Origin: Bicyclus anynana
Lineage: Eukaryota; Arthropoda; Insecta; Lepidoptera; Nymphalidae
Direction: 5' to 3'
NCBI RefSeq assembly: GCF_947172395.1
Contig: NC_069110.1
Span: 3,162,001 to 3,226,000 of the forward strand
Length of the DNA stretch: 64,000 nt
Below, in pieces: positions 45,701-56,611 of this stretch (the stretch's first letter is position 1; each line of letters opens with the position of its first letter). Position numbers and translations under genes: made by a program. The notes under the pieces were generated by a model. That model was not told the origin of the DNA, did no database searches, and saw only the letters and a program-made list of their open reading frames with translations.

Positions 45701-46435
45701 CACATTATGGAATAGGGCTATAATCATAACGACATCGTGCTACGATGAATGGGAGCAGAGTTAATAGTGCAAAAATCATGTATTTATAATTGTTTTCTTT
45801 TAAAGAATAAGTCGCAGGCGTCCGACTTATCCAAGTGTAAGATAAACTTGTTTCATACAACAAAAGCTCTTTGCCATGTTCATGAGGATTTCTCTATTAG
45901 GAAACTTATCGTCGAGCCAAGCAAAGCTTATTAAAGTTGCAACGACGATATGGCTTGAAAACATTGGAAGTTGGCCCGAGCAAGTGCATCTGCCCATGGT
46001 TAGAACATTGTCATCACTGGCCATTGTCACCCAATGATAGATGAACAAAAGTAAAGTTTTGGGGTGAGCCAAGCTTTGTTCTACTGTACCTTATTTTGCC
46101 GAGTTTAGGAGTTTTCGTATTACAATGAGCTTTAAGCGTTGAGTTGTCGTGGCTTCGTTTCATTGTTGTGAATAAGGTGAGACTAGGGCTTCATCGAATA
46201 ATAGCGACTTTGTGAACTTCGTGCCACCTGACCAGTAGAAATGTATTTTTAATTGTTAATTTACCCTTTTTTTTCAGATTTAGACAGACAGCTTACTTTA
46301 TTTAATTTCTCCGTGGAATGAAAAGAACAATAAAAAAAATGGAGAGCAATTTTTTTTTAACGAATATTTTTTATGCGTCGTAAAACAGTGTGTTAAGTTT
46401 GAAAGGAAGTAATTGTGTTTAAGAGTTTGTAAGTT
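45701..46435. other. Unassigned DNA
   Basis: Nothing recognised. Confidence 0.5.
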
Positions 46436-46723
46436 TTTTTTATTCTTTACAAGTTAGCCCTTGACTACAATCTCACCTGATGGTAAGTGATGATGCAGTC
46501 TAAGATGGAGGCGGGCTAACTTGTTAGGAGGAGGATGAAAATCCACACCCCTTTATCGCTTGGCGGTCTTTGCCGGTAGGGTGGTAACTAGCCACGGCCG
46601 AAGACTCCCACCAGCTAGACCTGGACTAATTAAGAAAATCCAATCTGCCCATCGGGGATCGAACCCAGGACCTCCGTTTTATAAATCCACCGCGCATACT
46701 ACTGCGCCACGGAGGCCGTCAAA
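46436..46723 (-). mobile_element. SINE-B copy, near full length
   Basis: Tail, body and head present; about 25 bp around the ccggtacgat block deleted. A box tggcgcagtag, B box ggttcgatccc. Confidence 0.85.
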
Positions 46724-46869
46724 CCGTTTTGAGATTAGAGTACGAGAATTTATCTAGACTTTTAATAAATCTGTAGGGAGGTCAATACTGTACATGAAAT
46801 ATATTTCCAAAATAACTATTAGGGGGTGATTAGTGATCGATATTGATACCAAAAATGCCACCAGTAAAA

Positions 46870-47092
46870 TGATTGTCTGGCTATCTGTTTGTCTGTATGT
46901 TCGATATAGAAAAAAAACTACTCAACGGATTTTAACGAAACTTAGTACAATTATTCTTCATACTCCTGGGCAGGTTATAGTATATTTTTCATCACGCTAC
47001 GATCAATAATAGCAGAGCAGTGAAGGGAAATGTTGGGAAAACGGGAGAAGTTAGTCCATTTTTACAGTAGTATTAGCGGACGCGTCCGCTAG
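46870..47092 (+). mobile_element. Helitron-like element, third body type
   Basis: Body cttcatactcctgggcagg, then catcacgctacgatcaata, ending agcggacgcgtccgctag before T47093. The terminal hairpin has collapsed to a perfect 16-bp palindrome. 5' end uncertain. Confidence 0.65.
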
Positions 47093-47419
47093 TAAGAAAT
47101 AAGCGTAATTAATAAAGGCTTTTACCTAAAGACAACAGTTCGTTTGCTAAAAGACACGACTTCAATAAAAAAAAAAAACAAAATAAGCTGTTAGCAATAT
47201 ATATGTAAAACGAACACGAAGTGAAGCCTTACACAAGCTGACACTATTAAAAGGTTTCGCGAGATGCAAAAAGAAAATCTGGTGCATCAGTGTAGCCATT
47301 AGTGTTAGCCAGTTCTACGTGCGGGGAAAAGTATCAGAGAGTTTCCACGTGTATTTTTAGGTTATGCCAAAAGTGTGGAGACATTATGAGACTTCCCAAA
47401 TTTGACGCGTTATTTACGA
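47093..47419. other. Unassigned DNA
   Basis: Nothing recognised. Confidence 0.5.
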
Positions 47420-47475
47420 CTAGCGAATGCTAGCAACTTCACCCGTGTGGAAATAGTAAATTTTTGACTGTTCTT
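47420..47475 (-). mobile_element. Helitron 3'-end fragment
   Basis: CTAGCGAATGCTAGCAAC then ttcacccgtgtggaaat; only the terminal about 55 bp is recognisable. Confidence 0.5.
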
Positions 47476-47623
47476 TTTTATTAGGCTATGAAAGAAGAAG
47501 TAAGCCCACGTGCTATTAAAAAACTTGTAGAATATTTCTTTTAGCCCACACAAGTTCTGCCATTCTGAGAGGGGAGTTTATGATGATGATGACTTTATGA
47601 TATCCACTAAGGGTTGTCAGTAT

Positions 47624-47920
47624 ATAAATAAATAAATAAAATATAATAAATATAATAAATACTTAAACAATACACATCACTATCTAGCCCCAAAGTAAGC
47701 ATACAGAGTAGCTTGAGTTATGGGTACTAAGATAATTGATATTATAATATTCATATACATTTATATACTACATATAAATACTTATATAATGTATAAATAC
47801 ACACAGACACTGGAAAAAAACCCATGCTCATCACACAAATATTTTCCAGTTGTGGGAATCGAACCCACGGCCGTGGATGCAGAAAGCAGGGTCACTACCC
47901 ACTCCGTCTATAGCCACCGG
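47624..47920 (-). mobile_element. SINE-D copy, tRNA-derived
   Basis: Minus strand: ccggtggctatagacggagt head, B box ggttcgattcc (47856-47867), gtgatgagcatggg, then an AT-rich body and an ATTTATTTATTTA tail at 47624. Different head and body from families A-C. Confidence 0.75.
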
Positions 47921-48184
47921 ATGTAATTTTCGGGGAACCCAGGTATAACCCCGTATAAAACTATATGGATATGGTAACATGATGTATAAATAAGGGCACT
48001 TTTGTATGTTCGGCGGTGTACCAAAACGGCGAAGTGACATATGAAGCTGTACTATTATTTTGTTTTATTTATTTCTGTTACTAATAAGCTTAACAAACAA
48101 AAAAACGAATAAACAAACCAATCAAAAGACTTTAAATATATCTTAAAACTCAGTCTGTATGGTCAACGATCTTAGCTTGTCTAG

Positions 48185-48300
48185 CTTGTGGACAAATTAA
48201 AGATGAATGAAAAATGTCATAAAACGTTGTAGCAAACTTTTTTTATATAAATTATTTTTTTAAGAGTAAATTACCGGGTGGTTAGGGAAGGCCTGGGTCG
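48185..48300 (+). repeat. Unnamed repeat R-X, copy 1
   Basis: gacaaattaaagatgaatga, aacgttgtagcaaac and a later gggtggttagggaaggcc recur at 52.4-52.8 kb. The tract 47921-48184 is unassigned. Confidence 0.6.
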
Positions 48301-48370
48301 CGGATGGGCATTCGACTTTCGTGTTACATTAACCAAAGGTGCTCAAAGTTGTTAAATAGGCCAGCTGCAG

Positions 48371-48506
48371 GCTTATTCATTATCTTTGATATATGCCAGT
48401 TGACGTGTGACGTGAAATTGAGATTCTATTTAACAAATGTCGCATATCCTACAGTAGGTAGATTATATTTTTCAATTGATTCGATGTTTATTTCAACAGG
48501 TTGATA
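48371..48506 (+). mobile_element. MITE-2 copy
   Basis: ttatctttgatatatgccag, catatcctacagtaggta and caattgattcgatgtttatt, as in the 29.6-kb copy. Confidence 0.55.
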
Positions 48507-48540
48507 ATATAGATCAAAATAGTGAATACGCCAGTTGGAA

Positions 48541-48960
48541 ACAGAGGGATGACACCGTGTGACGTTAACTGACGTCAGAGGTGTTAATATTCATATAGAA
48601 AATATTAGGCGCGTGGCGATGGTGCCACGGGGGTGAGACAGGGGGCAGCGATCGGCCCCTCGCGCCGGTGGCCACTCTAACACGCTCTGCTCGCCTTTAA
48701 TGAACTTTACGTCGGCGACCGGAATAGGAGAACACTTCTTTGCCGGCTTTGTCGCTATCGTTTGTGTTACTCTACGAACAAAGCCCATAAGTGAAATCAC
48801 TTGGAAAGGGTGAACGCGAGCTAGCACTTTTGCTCTTTTTTTATTGTTTTCGCTTTTTGCGGTGAGAAACGTGGGCGCGGATGCGATGGATTGGAGTTGT
48901 GGCAAGTGTTCGTCCTGCGGTGCGACTGGAAAGTTTTCCACCTCGGACACTTACAGGCGT
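48541..48960. promoter_or_regulatory. GC-rich island with a CRE-type site
   Basis: CpG-rich, repeat-free. Contains a perfect TGACGTCA at 48570-48577 (consensus for CREB/ATF-type bZIP proteins) and ggcgcgtggcgatggtgcca near 48608. A 119-codon minus-strand frame spans it but shows no domain. A regulatory role is inferred from composition and one motif only. Confidence 0.3.
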
Positions 48961-49016
48961 ATTGCTCGGTTCCATGAATACTACATTCTTAAACTTCCTT
49001 TGACATCTTACGGTTA

Positions 49017-49209
49017 TCACACTAATATTTTAAAGGCGAAAGTTTATGTGTAAGTGTGTATGTTTACTCAAGCAATTTGGCTGAAATTTGGAATGGAAAT
49101 AGGTTTTACTCTGGATTAACACTTAGGCTACTTTCATCCCGGAAAAATATGGTTCCCGCAGGATTTTTGAAAAACTAAACTCCACGTAGACAAAGTCGCG
49201 GGCGACTAG
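49017..49209 (+). mobile_element. Short Helitron, complete
   Basis: TCACACTAATATTTTAAAGG after A49016 and gcgggcgactag before T49210; body close to the 5.9-kb subfamily with a small deletion in the terminal hairpin. Confidence 0.85.
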
Positions 49210-50065
49210 TTTTATATATTTTTTTCAAGTAAAACTTCTTTACGCACGCTTGGCTTGGGGAGCAAGCTGGTGAGTGCGTTACAAAAAGTGTAATCGGGTG
49301 AAGCGAACGGACGTTGAGAGGTAGAGTTAAGTTTTACTTCAGTCGTTTGATCTACACACAACTGTTTGTTTTAACTACTTATTTTTTTTAAAGAAGGTAA
49401 CATGAAAAAGGAGGAACCAGGTGGAAAATATTTGGTTCCTGGGTCCAGGGTTTCAATCCTTTGGAATAGCGTGGTGGTCCAAGTACTATATATCTTATTC
49501 TATCAATTTAGTTAGTCATTGAATTTATTAATAAAATTGTTAATACTGTACAAATTTATGTCTTGCATTTTATTCTAATTGGAAGAATTTCTTTTGATAG
49601 AATAAATATAATAAATATCTTTAGATATTAAAAATATTGACGATTCAAAGCGCACATTTAATGTTTCATTTGATTAAAAGAAATTTCCGTTGGAGTTCCA
49701 GACGTGCGTAGGTTGTGTAGGTACAGCGTAGGACGTTGTCAATAGCGGACAGGCGTATATGGTGCAGATTACGAGCATTTTCGATTTCTATGGCGAGCCT
49801 GTCTGAATGACATGTGGAGGACAAGGCACCTTAATGGTTTCAATTTTCGCGGAAATTGAAAATTTCTCCCTCGACAGAATCGCGGAATTTGACAAGTACA
49901 CACACACTTCTTTTCAAACGATTACAAAACACGGCAGGTTCTCGATTCGATTCTCTTTTTAACGTACTATTACAAAGCAAACGTTAGTACCATCCTAGTC
50001 TATGTCGTAGACAGAGAAGTATATAGACAGAAAGAAAACATCTAAAATATGCCTCAAAATATATA
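49210..50065. other. Unassigned DNA
   Basis: Nothing recognised. Confidence 0.5.
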
Positions 50066-50370
50066 TGTGATAGCCCAGTGGATATGAACTCTGCCTCCGA
50101 TTCCGGAGGGTGTGGGTTCGAATCCGGTCCGGGGTATGCACCTCCAACTTTTCAGTTGTGTGCATTTTAAGAAATTAAATATCACGTGTCTCAATCGGTG
50201 AAGGAAAACATCGTGAGGAAACCTGCACACCAGAGAATTTCTTAATTCTCTGCGTGTGTAAAGTCTGCCAATCCGCATTGGGCCAGCGTGGTGGACTATT
50301 GGCCTAACCCCTCTCATTCTGAGAGGAGACTTGAGCTCAGCAGTGAGCCGAATATGGGTTGATAACGACG
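50066..50370 (+). mobile_element. SINE-A copy, full body
   Basis: A box tagcccagtgg and B box ggttcgaatcc both intact; the first few head bases are missing. Ends at gttgataacgacg followed by acgtacgtacgt. Confidence 0.9.
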
Positions 50371-50904
50371 TACGTACGTACCAAACAAGTATATACTTAT
50401 GTGAGCACGTAACCTCACCAGTTTGCTTAAAATATTTTAATGATAAATTGTTCAGTTTAGTGTTTTGGAAATGGTATATCTTTGACTTACTACGGCACGC
50501 CGTCAGATGTCTGTTAATTTTTTTATTTTCGACAGTTGCAAATTACATCCTTATTCAATTTCGATGAATTATTCAATCGACTGTTTCTTAAATTTGCAGA
50601 ATTAAGAACATGCAATTCATTTGCTTATTTGAAAGTATGCACAAATTATATTTTAGTAGGTATTTATTTTGTATAATGTAAAGTCACATCAACAACCTTG
50701 TTATGAGTTTATAACACAAGTGCTTCGAAACAAAAAGTTATAAGCTAGAATTATAATACCGGGTCGTATAATTTCATTCACTTTAATAAAGTTTAAAGTT
50801 GTTTTAATAAATTTTCCACTTTGTATGCGAGTTGTAATGATTTTAAAAATATGTTTTGAACCAATTTATTATGTTTGTAGTTTGTACCATAAAAGAATCA
50901 ATAC
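50371..50904. other. Unassigned AT-rich DNA
   Basis: Nothing recognised. Confidence 0.5.
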
Positions 50905-51040
50905 CTCCATAGCTCAGTGGTTGAGGAGAGAAAATGCACTAAATTATTATGTGCTAAAGCGTAAGCTTAAGCGTTCTATGTTTAATGGTTCTGTGGTACT
51001 ATTCGTAGTAAAGGTTTGATTCTCAGCTGTGGAATTTTTT
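50905..51040 (+). repeat. tRNA-like SINE head with insertion
   Basis: cctccatagctcagtggttg (A box) and aaaggtttgattctcagctg (B box) are about 95 bp apart, too far for a tRNA, so the head appears interrupted by AT-rich sequence. No family body follows. Confidence 0.4.
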
Positions 51041-51266
51041 AAATAATAACTTTTAGCAAAATAGAATATATAATGGCCCCTAAAATACTGTTAAATGGCT
51101 GCATTTGCCTATAGATCTAGGCTTCCCTCTATTTAAGAAAAAGGTAGGTATTACATTTACTTATTTATGTTCAAGTTTTTCTTATTTAAAGTAATAAACC
51201 GTCTCTTTATGACAATACAATGTAAATCTTGTTTTTTCTTTTCCCTACATCGCCGTTACCATCGTT

Positions 51267-51567
51267 ACCAATGCATATTCGGCTCACTGCTGAGCTCGAG
51301 TCTCCTCTCAGTATGAGAGGGGTTGGTCCACAATAGCCCACCACGCGCCAATGCGGATTGGTAGACTTCACACACGCAGAGAATTAAGAAAATTCTCAGG
51401 TGTGCAGGTTTCCTCACGGTGTTTTCCTTGACCGCTTGGGACCCGTGGTATTTAATTTTTTAAAATGCACACAACTAAAAAGTTGGAGGTGCATGCCCCG
51501 GATCGGATTCGAACCCACCCATTCTGAAATCGGAGGCAGAGGTCATATCTTCTGGGCTATCACGGCT
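51267..51567 (-). mobile_element. SINE-A copy, near full length
   Basis: From gcatattcggctcactgctg to gggctatcacggct; B box ggattcgaacc in reverse intact. Confidence 0.9.
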
Positions 51568-51935
51568 CAACAATTTGAAAACGATTACAGGAACAGATTT
51601 AAAACAACTCAAACAGTTATGTCGCGCTTGTACTTTTAAAGTGCACCAAAGAAAAAAAATCAATCAGCAAAATGTAAGTAACAGTTACATTATAATATTA
51701 TAATACGAACAATTTAACAAAGTAGGTTTACGCTCAGTTGCTGACAAAGTTTATAGACCAAGTTATTAAAAAGTTACCACTTGTGGAAACTTTTAAAGCC
51801 TCGGTAACTCGATCTCTTGTTCCCTTTTCGTCAATATTTCTATCCTTCTCACTCAAAATATAAATCCCCATCAAAATAACGAGTAATTCACGTAGGAATT
51901 TATAAGCAAATAAATATTTTCGACGAGTAATTAAA

Positions 51936-52160
51936 TCCTACTAATATTATAAACGCAAAAGTTTTTAAGGATGTTTGGATGTATGTTTGTTACTCTTTAA
52001 CACCGCAACTACTGAACCGATTAGGCTGAAATTTGAAGTAGAGATAGATTATAGTCTGGATTGACACATAGGTTACTTTTTATCCCGAAAAAAATTATGG
52101 ATTCAGAGGGATTTGTGAAAAAGTAAATTCCACGCGGACGAAGTCGCGGGCGTCCGACAA
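51936..52160 (+). mobile_element. Short Helitron, 3' CTAG mutated
   Basis: TCCTACTAATATTATAAACG after an A; end gcgggcgtccgacaa before T52161, where CTAG has become ACAA. Confidence 0.75.
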
Positions 52161-52239
52161 TAATAATTATAATAAATTTTAAAGTACACTACTTTACGGT
52201 TAATAAGGTTATTACGGTTCTGTTAGAAGATTTTCTCGG

Positions 52240-52300
52240 TGACACACGATGGACCTGGCAACCACACGGTCAACCCACGGAATGCAAAGATATTAGTCAC
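52240..52300 (+). mobile_element. LINE 3' end (28.0-kb family)
   Basis: gtgacacacgatggacctgg and cacggaatgcaaagatatta match the last 60 bp of the 28.0 and 33.7-kb copies. Confidence 0.5.
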
Positions 52301-52415
52301 AAGCAATATTACTAATTACTTACGTAAGAAGGCTAGGTAGTAAATTATAGAGCATTAATTAGATGTAAAAATTGCCGTTTTTAAGTACTTATTTCTTTAA
52401 AACGGGGTAACGTTG

Positions 52416-52800
52416 GGGACAAATTAAAGATGAATCAAAAATGTCGTAAAACGTTGTAGCAAACATTATTTGATAAAGTAATGTAATTAATACCTGGGTC
52501 ATATAATGCGAAACTCCAAATATTACCTGCTCCAGCTTATTATCCAGGGAAAGATAAAGGGGAAACGAAGGCCTGGTCGTAGACGTACATCTTGGCTCAA
52601 GAACTTACGCCAATGGTTTAATATGAATACCTACTAGATCAATCTTTTAGGCAGCAGCGAACAAAGTGAAATTAACCTTAATGTTTCCTGACCTCCAATA
52701 GGAGATGGCACTATCAGAAGAAGGAGAATGAATTATTATAGTAGAATTATCAAGATTTTTTTATATATAAGTAAATCGCCAGGTATGGGCATTCCCTTCT
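52416..52800 (+). repeat. Unnamed repeat R-X, copy 2, interrupted
   Basis: 52416-52475 and 52744-52800 together match 48185-48300 in order; the middle is a LINE fragment. Confidence 0.5.
52490..52740 (+). pseudogene. LINE C-terminal fragment inside R-X
   Basis: Reads LLQLIIQGKIKGKRRPGRRR then SWLKNLRQWFN, and after a frame change FRQQRTK-like remnants of the LFRAA..K block. Same family as 12276-12560; frames broken. Confidence 0.65.
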
Positions 52801-53141
52801 ATTAAAGTAAAACAACTGACAAATAAAACCAAATTACATAAACGATAGTGTCTCAGTGAATACAAAAGAAAAACGTGTTTAGATTGAATCTAATAGGCTT
52901 AGGTGTTTGACTATTTATCCGCAAAATCCAGTTGGAGTGCAGGCAGACTAATCTTGGTTGCTCGATTTAATATCACGTTCAACTACCTATTATACTAAAC
53001 CTACGGATTTGCGGGTATCGCTCTAAAATAATATTTGGATACAAGATAATGCCACTGTTGTCTGACCTATGAAATTAGTATGAATGATATTGTTGCTTTG
53101 TTTCTGATTCAAGCTTATGAGTTGGCTGAATTTGTTTTTTG
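52801..53141. other. Unassigned DNA
   Basis: Nothing recognised. Confidence 0.5.
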
Positions 53142-53300
53142 CGTTGTCAGCCTATGTGGGTTGGATCATGAGGTCGTGGCTTCGAGACCTGGGTCGGGTT
53201 TTTCTAAGAAATTTTCAGTAAATATCCTCAGCCTGGAGTTGGGAAGTTGGTGGTGTTACTCTCGCGTACCTGAGAGAACTTGTTGAGCCATCGGTTCTTA
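53142..53300 (+). mobile_element. SINE-C copy, 3' truncated
   Basis: ggatcatgaggtcgtggctt, gacctgggtcgggttttt, aattttcagtaaatatcc and gttgggaagttggtggtgtt in family order. Confidence 0.55.
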
Positions 53301-53307
53301 TCATTAT

Positions 53308-53350
53308 CATTAATATCATCATTATCAGCCCATGTTCGGCTTATTGCTAC
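53308..53350 (-). mobile_element. SINE-A 3' tip
   Basis: Repeated ATCATTA words followed by cagcccatgttcggctta; only the last about 40 bp of the family. Confidence 0.5.
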
Positions 53351-53368
53351 TTAAATACTACTACTACT

Positions 53369-53450
53369 AAATCGGTTCAGTATTGCGCAGTTAAAGAGTA
53401 ACAAACATCCAAACATACATCTATACAAACTTTCGCGTTTATTAGTAGGA
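53369..53450 (-). mobile_element. Helitron 5' fragment
   Basis: Ends attagtagga before T53451, the reverse of a TCCTACTAAT start, with acaaactttcgcg just inside. Confidence 0.65.
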
Positions 53451-53765
53451 TACTTAGATGGGTTTCGCTTTTTGAATTAAAAAAGTTTTGAAGAATATTT
53501 TTTTATAACTTTAAATGACATTTTAATAATTATCTCCATATTTAATTATGTAACCTACATTTTAATAACCCACAAACTCGTATAATGTACCAGTTAAGGG
53601 TGTCCCTCCACCGTTTAAGCGTAGAAGACGTTATAGACAGGGAGTGTATAAAAAACGAGTTGTAACTTAACTTGCGGTGCCCAACGTGCTTGATGATACA
53701 CAAAGAGCAATTCGCATACCATCTATTGTGAAATAGTTATGCTTTTTAAAAACTTTCCTGTACGT
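53451..53765. other. Unassigned DNA
   Basis: Nothing recognised. Confidence 0.5.
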
Positions 53766-54062
53766 GTGAGCCGTTCATCATCATCATATCAGACGGTGGA
53801 CGTTCACTGCAGGATATAGGCCTTTTGTAGGGACTGCCAAACATCACAATCCTGAGCCACCTGCATCCAGCGAATCCCTGCGACTCGCTTGATGTCGTCA
53901 GTCCACCTGGTTTGGGGTCGACCAAGACTGCGCTTTCTAGTGCAGGGTCGCCATTCCAGCACCTTGGGACCCCAACGTCCATCGGCTCGTCAAACAATGT
54001 GCCCCGCCCATTGCCACTTCAGTTTCACGACACATTGAGCCATGTCGGTGACTTTGCTTCTT
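53766..54062 (-). pseudogene. RTE-like LINE C-terminus
   Basis: Minus strand: KVTDMAQCVVKLKWQWAGHI, a stop, RADGRWGPKVLEWRPC, then GRPQTRWTDDIKRVAGIRW, VAQDCDVWQSLQKAY and a stop, ending in an ATGATGATG tail near 53776. Two in-frame stops inside the conserved part make it dead. Confidence 0.85.
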
Positions 54063-54194
54063 CTATAGTTAGGTAGGTCCAATTTCGAGAAAGAGGTGAA
54101 CCGCCGAATCTGACTCGGTTGGATCGTTAACGGGAAACTTCACGATATCTTTTCGTCTGAAATTCCTCAGTGATTGAAGACAAAAGTATTCGAA

Positions 54195-54310
54195 CAGTGC
54201 GTGTTGCCAGTGATGACCTATGGTTCCGAGACTTGATCGCTAGCTATGGGCCTCATAAGAAGGCTCAGAGTCACACAGCGGGCGATGGATCGAGATATGC
54301 CAGCAGTGTC
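54195..54310 (+). pseudogene. Inverted upstream segment of the same RTE-like LINE
   Basis: Plus strand reads CVLPVMTYGSET, a stop, then MGLIRRLRVTQRAMDRDMP. In intact relatives this block lies directly upstream of the K-V-T-D-x-A-Q block, yet here it is in the opposite orientation about 130 bp away. Confidence 0.75.
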
Positions 54311-54848
54311 TTTGCTGAAGCTTTTTTCCAAAAGGCTGAATTTTGGATAGAAATTTAGATAGATCCCAGAAAAGATAAACTTGAAATTCTCGACTTAGAT
54401 TTCCAATAAGCATTTTCCGCCATATTGAAAAAGGGATGAGTTCAGGTTCGGGCATACTTTGGATTTTGGTTGTTAACTTTGTTAACATGAGGTCCAAAGG
54501 AAATGGAATCAATGGGCTAATCGATGAGAATAAAGGCGTTCAATTAGTCTTAGCCGATTTCATTCACATTCCTTGTTATGTACGACTATAAATGCCATGC
54601 CTTTGGTGGAGAGGCAACCTAAAACGGTAATGGGATTGAGAGGCACCGGAGCGTATGTTTTGGCCTAGATAGTCTTTTAATTAGACTCTACGTGGTCACG
54701 GTTAAGGTATATCTAAGGATAAGTTTTCCTCTTCTCATTAATATTATGCGGGTGTTAAGTTTCTGAGAGTTTGTTAATAGCGACCCTTTTACGTCTTTAA
54801 CGTGATAGGCAATTTTGGGTTACACCTCAAAACTAATTATTCGTCGTT
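54311..54848. other. Unassigned DNA
   Basis: Nothing recognised. Confidence 0.5.
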
Positions 54849-55412
54849 AAGAACCCATATTCGGCTCACTGTTGAGCACTAATCTCCTATCAGAATTAGA
54901 GGGGTTGGTACACCACGCTGGCCGAATGCGGATTGGCAGACTTTTTTTTTTTTTACTTTACAAGTTAGCCCTTGACTACAATCTCACCTGGTAAGTGATG
55001 GTACAGTCTAAGATGGAAGCGGGCTAACTTGTTAGGAGGAGGATGAAAATCCACACCCCTTTCGGTTTCTACACGGCATCGTACCGGAACGCTAAATCGC
55101 TTGGCGGTACGTCTTTGCCGGTAGGGTGGTAACTAGCCACGGCCGAAGCCTCCCACCAGCCAGACCTGGACAAATTAAGAAAATCTCAATCTGCCCAGCC
55201 GGGGATCGAACCCAGGACCTCCGTTTTGTAAATTCACCGCGCATACCACTGCGCCACGGAGGCCGTCAGACTTAAAGAATTAAAAAAATTCTCGGTTATG
55301 CAGGTTTCCTCACGATGTTCTTCGTTCACCGTTTGAGACAAGTGATATTTAATTCTTAAGATGCATGAAAAGTTGGACGTGCATGTCCCGGACTAGTTTC
55401 GAATCTTTAATA
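54849..55412 (-). mobile_element. SINE-A copy split by a SINE-B
   Basis: 54849-54943 and 55267-55412 are successive parts of one SINE-A, interrupted at gattggcagactt; the head end is truncated near the B box. Confidence 0.85.
54944..55266 (-). mobile_element. SINE-B full-length copy with 7-bp target duplication
   Basis: Poly-T side at 54944, head gacggcctccgtgg at 55266, A box tggcgcagtgg and B box ggttcgatccc intact. Flanked by cagactt at 54937-54943 and 55267-55273. Together with 27176 one of the best-preserved SINE-B copies. Confidence 0.95.
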
Positions 55413-55956
55413 AATTTCTTAGTAACCTTTTTGTCGCGTTTCCGTTTGGTTGCCAAATTGCCCACTGGTCTCTATGAATGATGTGTCAGCAAAATGTCTG
55501 TCGGGTCAGTTGTCAAATTAAATCAAGAATCTTCTTCTGTAAGTAGGCTTAAACACATAGGCGCGTACTTAAGAGAGTTTGAATTGTGTATGGTAAGTGT
55601 GAAATTGCACGGCAACACACAAGTCGTATTTAGTAGCGGGGATTCTAATTAACACAGAATAGGAATCGATCTAACATTTCTATCCCCCTCCACCCGCCGC
55701 CGCCTCCCGCCCCCCCTCACACCACGGCCGGCAAGGCAGTGAAGTCAAAATTGTTGATTCATCATTTTGCAACCGCACTATAACTGATTTTCGGTAACGT
55801 CAAATGGCTCCAGGCGTTTGCATACACGAACGCACCGGAAAGAGTATATAATGTGAAGACTGAATCCATCTACATTATAATCATCCTATATTATATTACT
55901 ATTTCTCTCATATATTTTTTGAATTATTAATTAGTTTTAAATCATTCCGTAAGCCG
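55413..55956. other. Unassigned; short GC-rich tract 55680-55735
   Basis: The tract (ccctccacccgccgccgcc...) resembles the C-rich stretch at 840-890 in composition only. Confidence 0.4.
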
Positions 55957-56035
55957 ACACCCGTTGGTGACATGCACCGGGTTCTGCTTTTTCACATGCT
56001 AGACCCGGTGAATCCATGGAATGGTTATATTATAT
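55957..56035 (+). mobile_element. LINE 3'-end fragment (28.0-kb family), tentative
   Basis: agacccggtgaatccatgga matches the terminal part of the family 3' UTR. Confidence 0.4.
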
Positions 56036-56065
56036 TTATCTAATGTATACAGGGTCGTCGCCGTT

Positions 56066-56247
56066 ATCTACCCATATTCGGCTCACTGCTGAGCTCGAGT
56101 CTCCTCTCAGAATTAGAGGGGTTACGCCAATAGTAAACCACGATGACCCAATGCGGATTGGCAGACTACACACACGCAGAGAATTAAGAAAATTCTCTGG
56201 TATGCACGTTTCCTCACGATGTTTTTCTTCACCGTTTGAGACATGTG
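56066..56247 (-). mobile_element. SINE-A 3' half
   Basis: From ctacccatattcggctc to tttgagacatgtga; no head. Confidence 0.85.
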
Positions 56248-56317
56248 AATATACAGGGTGTTCGGGAGTATTTCCCATTACTTCAATTAATTTATCTCAT
56301 GTAACCTAAAAGACCAA

Positions 56318-56420
56318 CGCTGGCCAATCCGCATTAGGCCAGTGTGGTGGACTATTGGCCTAACCCCTTTCATTCTGAGAGGAGACTCGAGTTCAGCAGT
56401 GATCCGAATATGGGTTGAAA
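56318..56420 (+). mobile_element. SINE-A 3' third, opposite orientation
   Basis: Starts gccaatccgcattaggccag and ends gaatatgggttgaaaat; it lies 70 bp from the preceding copy, head to head. Confidence 0.85.
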
Positions 56421-56611
56421 ATTATGAACCTAAAACACTATTAAAAATAATTAATAGTATTTTTAACAAATACGTTTCTCTAGGTGCTGAGCTTGTGAGC
56501 CTAAATAACCGATGGCCAGTGTGTAAGTAAGCTCTTCACAATACACAGCATTTCAAGGATTACTGACTTCTGTATCCATCTCTGGATCCGACGACCAAGC
56601 AAAAGCTTCTT

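Noticed and set aside
47856..47920. Possible genuine tRNA gene (also at 30540, 38698, 43395, 50905)
   Set aside because: B boxes are good but acceptor and anticodon stems do not pair convincingly and SINE bodies or AT-rich DNA follow directly.
48591..48950. 119-codon minus-strand open frame in a GC-rich island
   Set aside because: GC-rich DNA has fewer stops by chance; no domain and no splice or promoter signals that fit.
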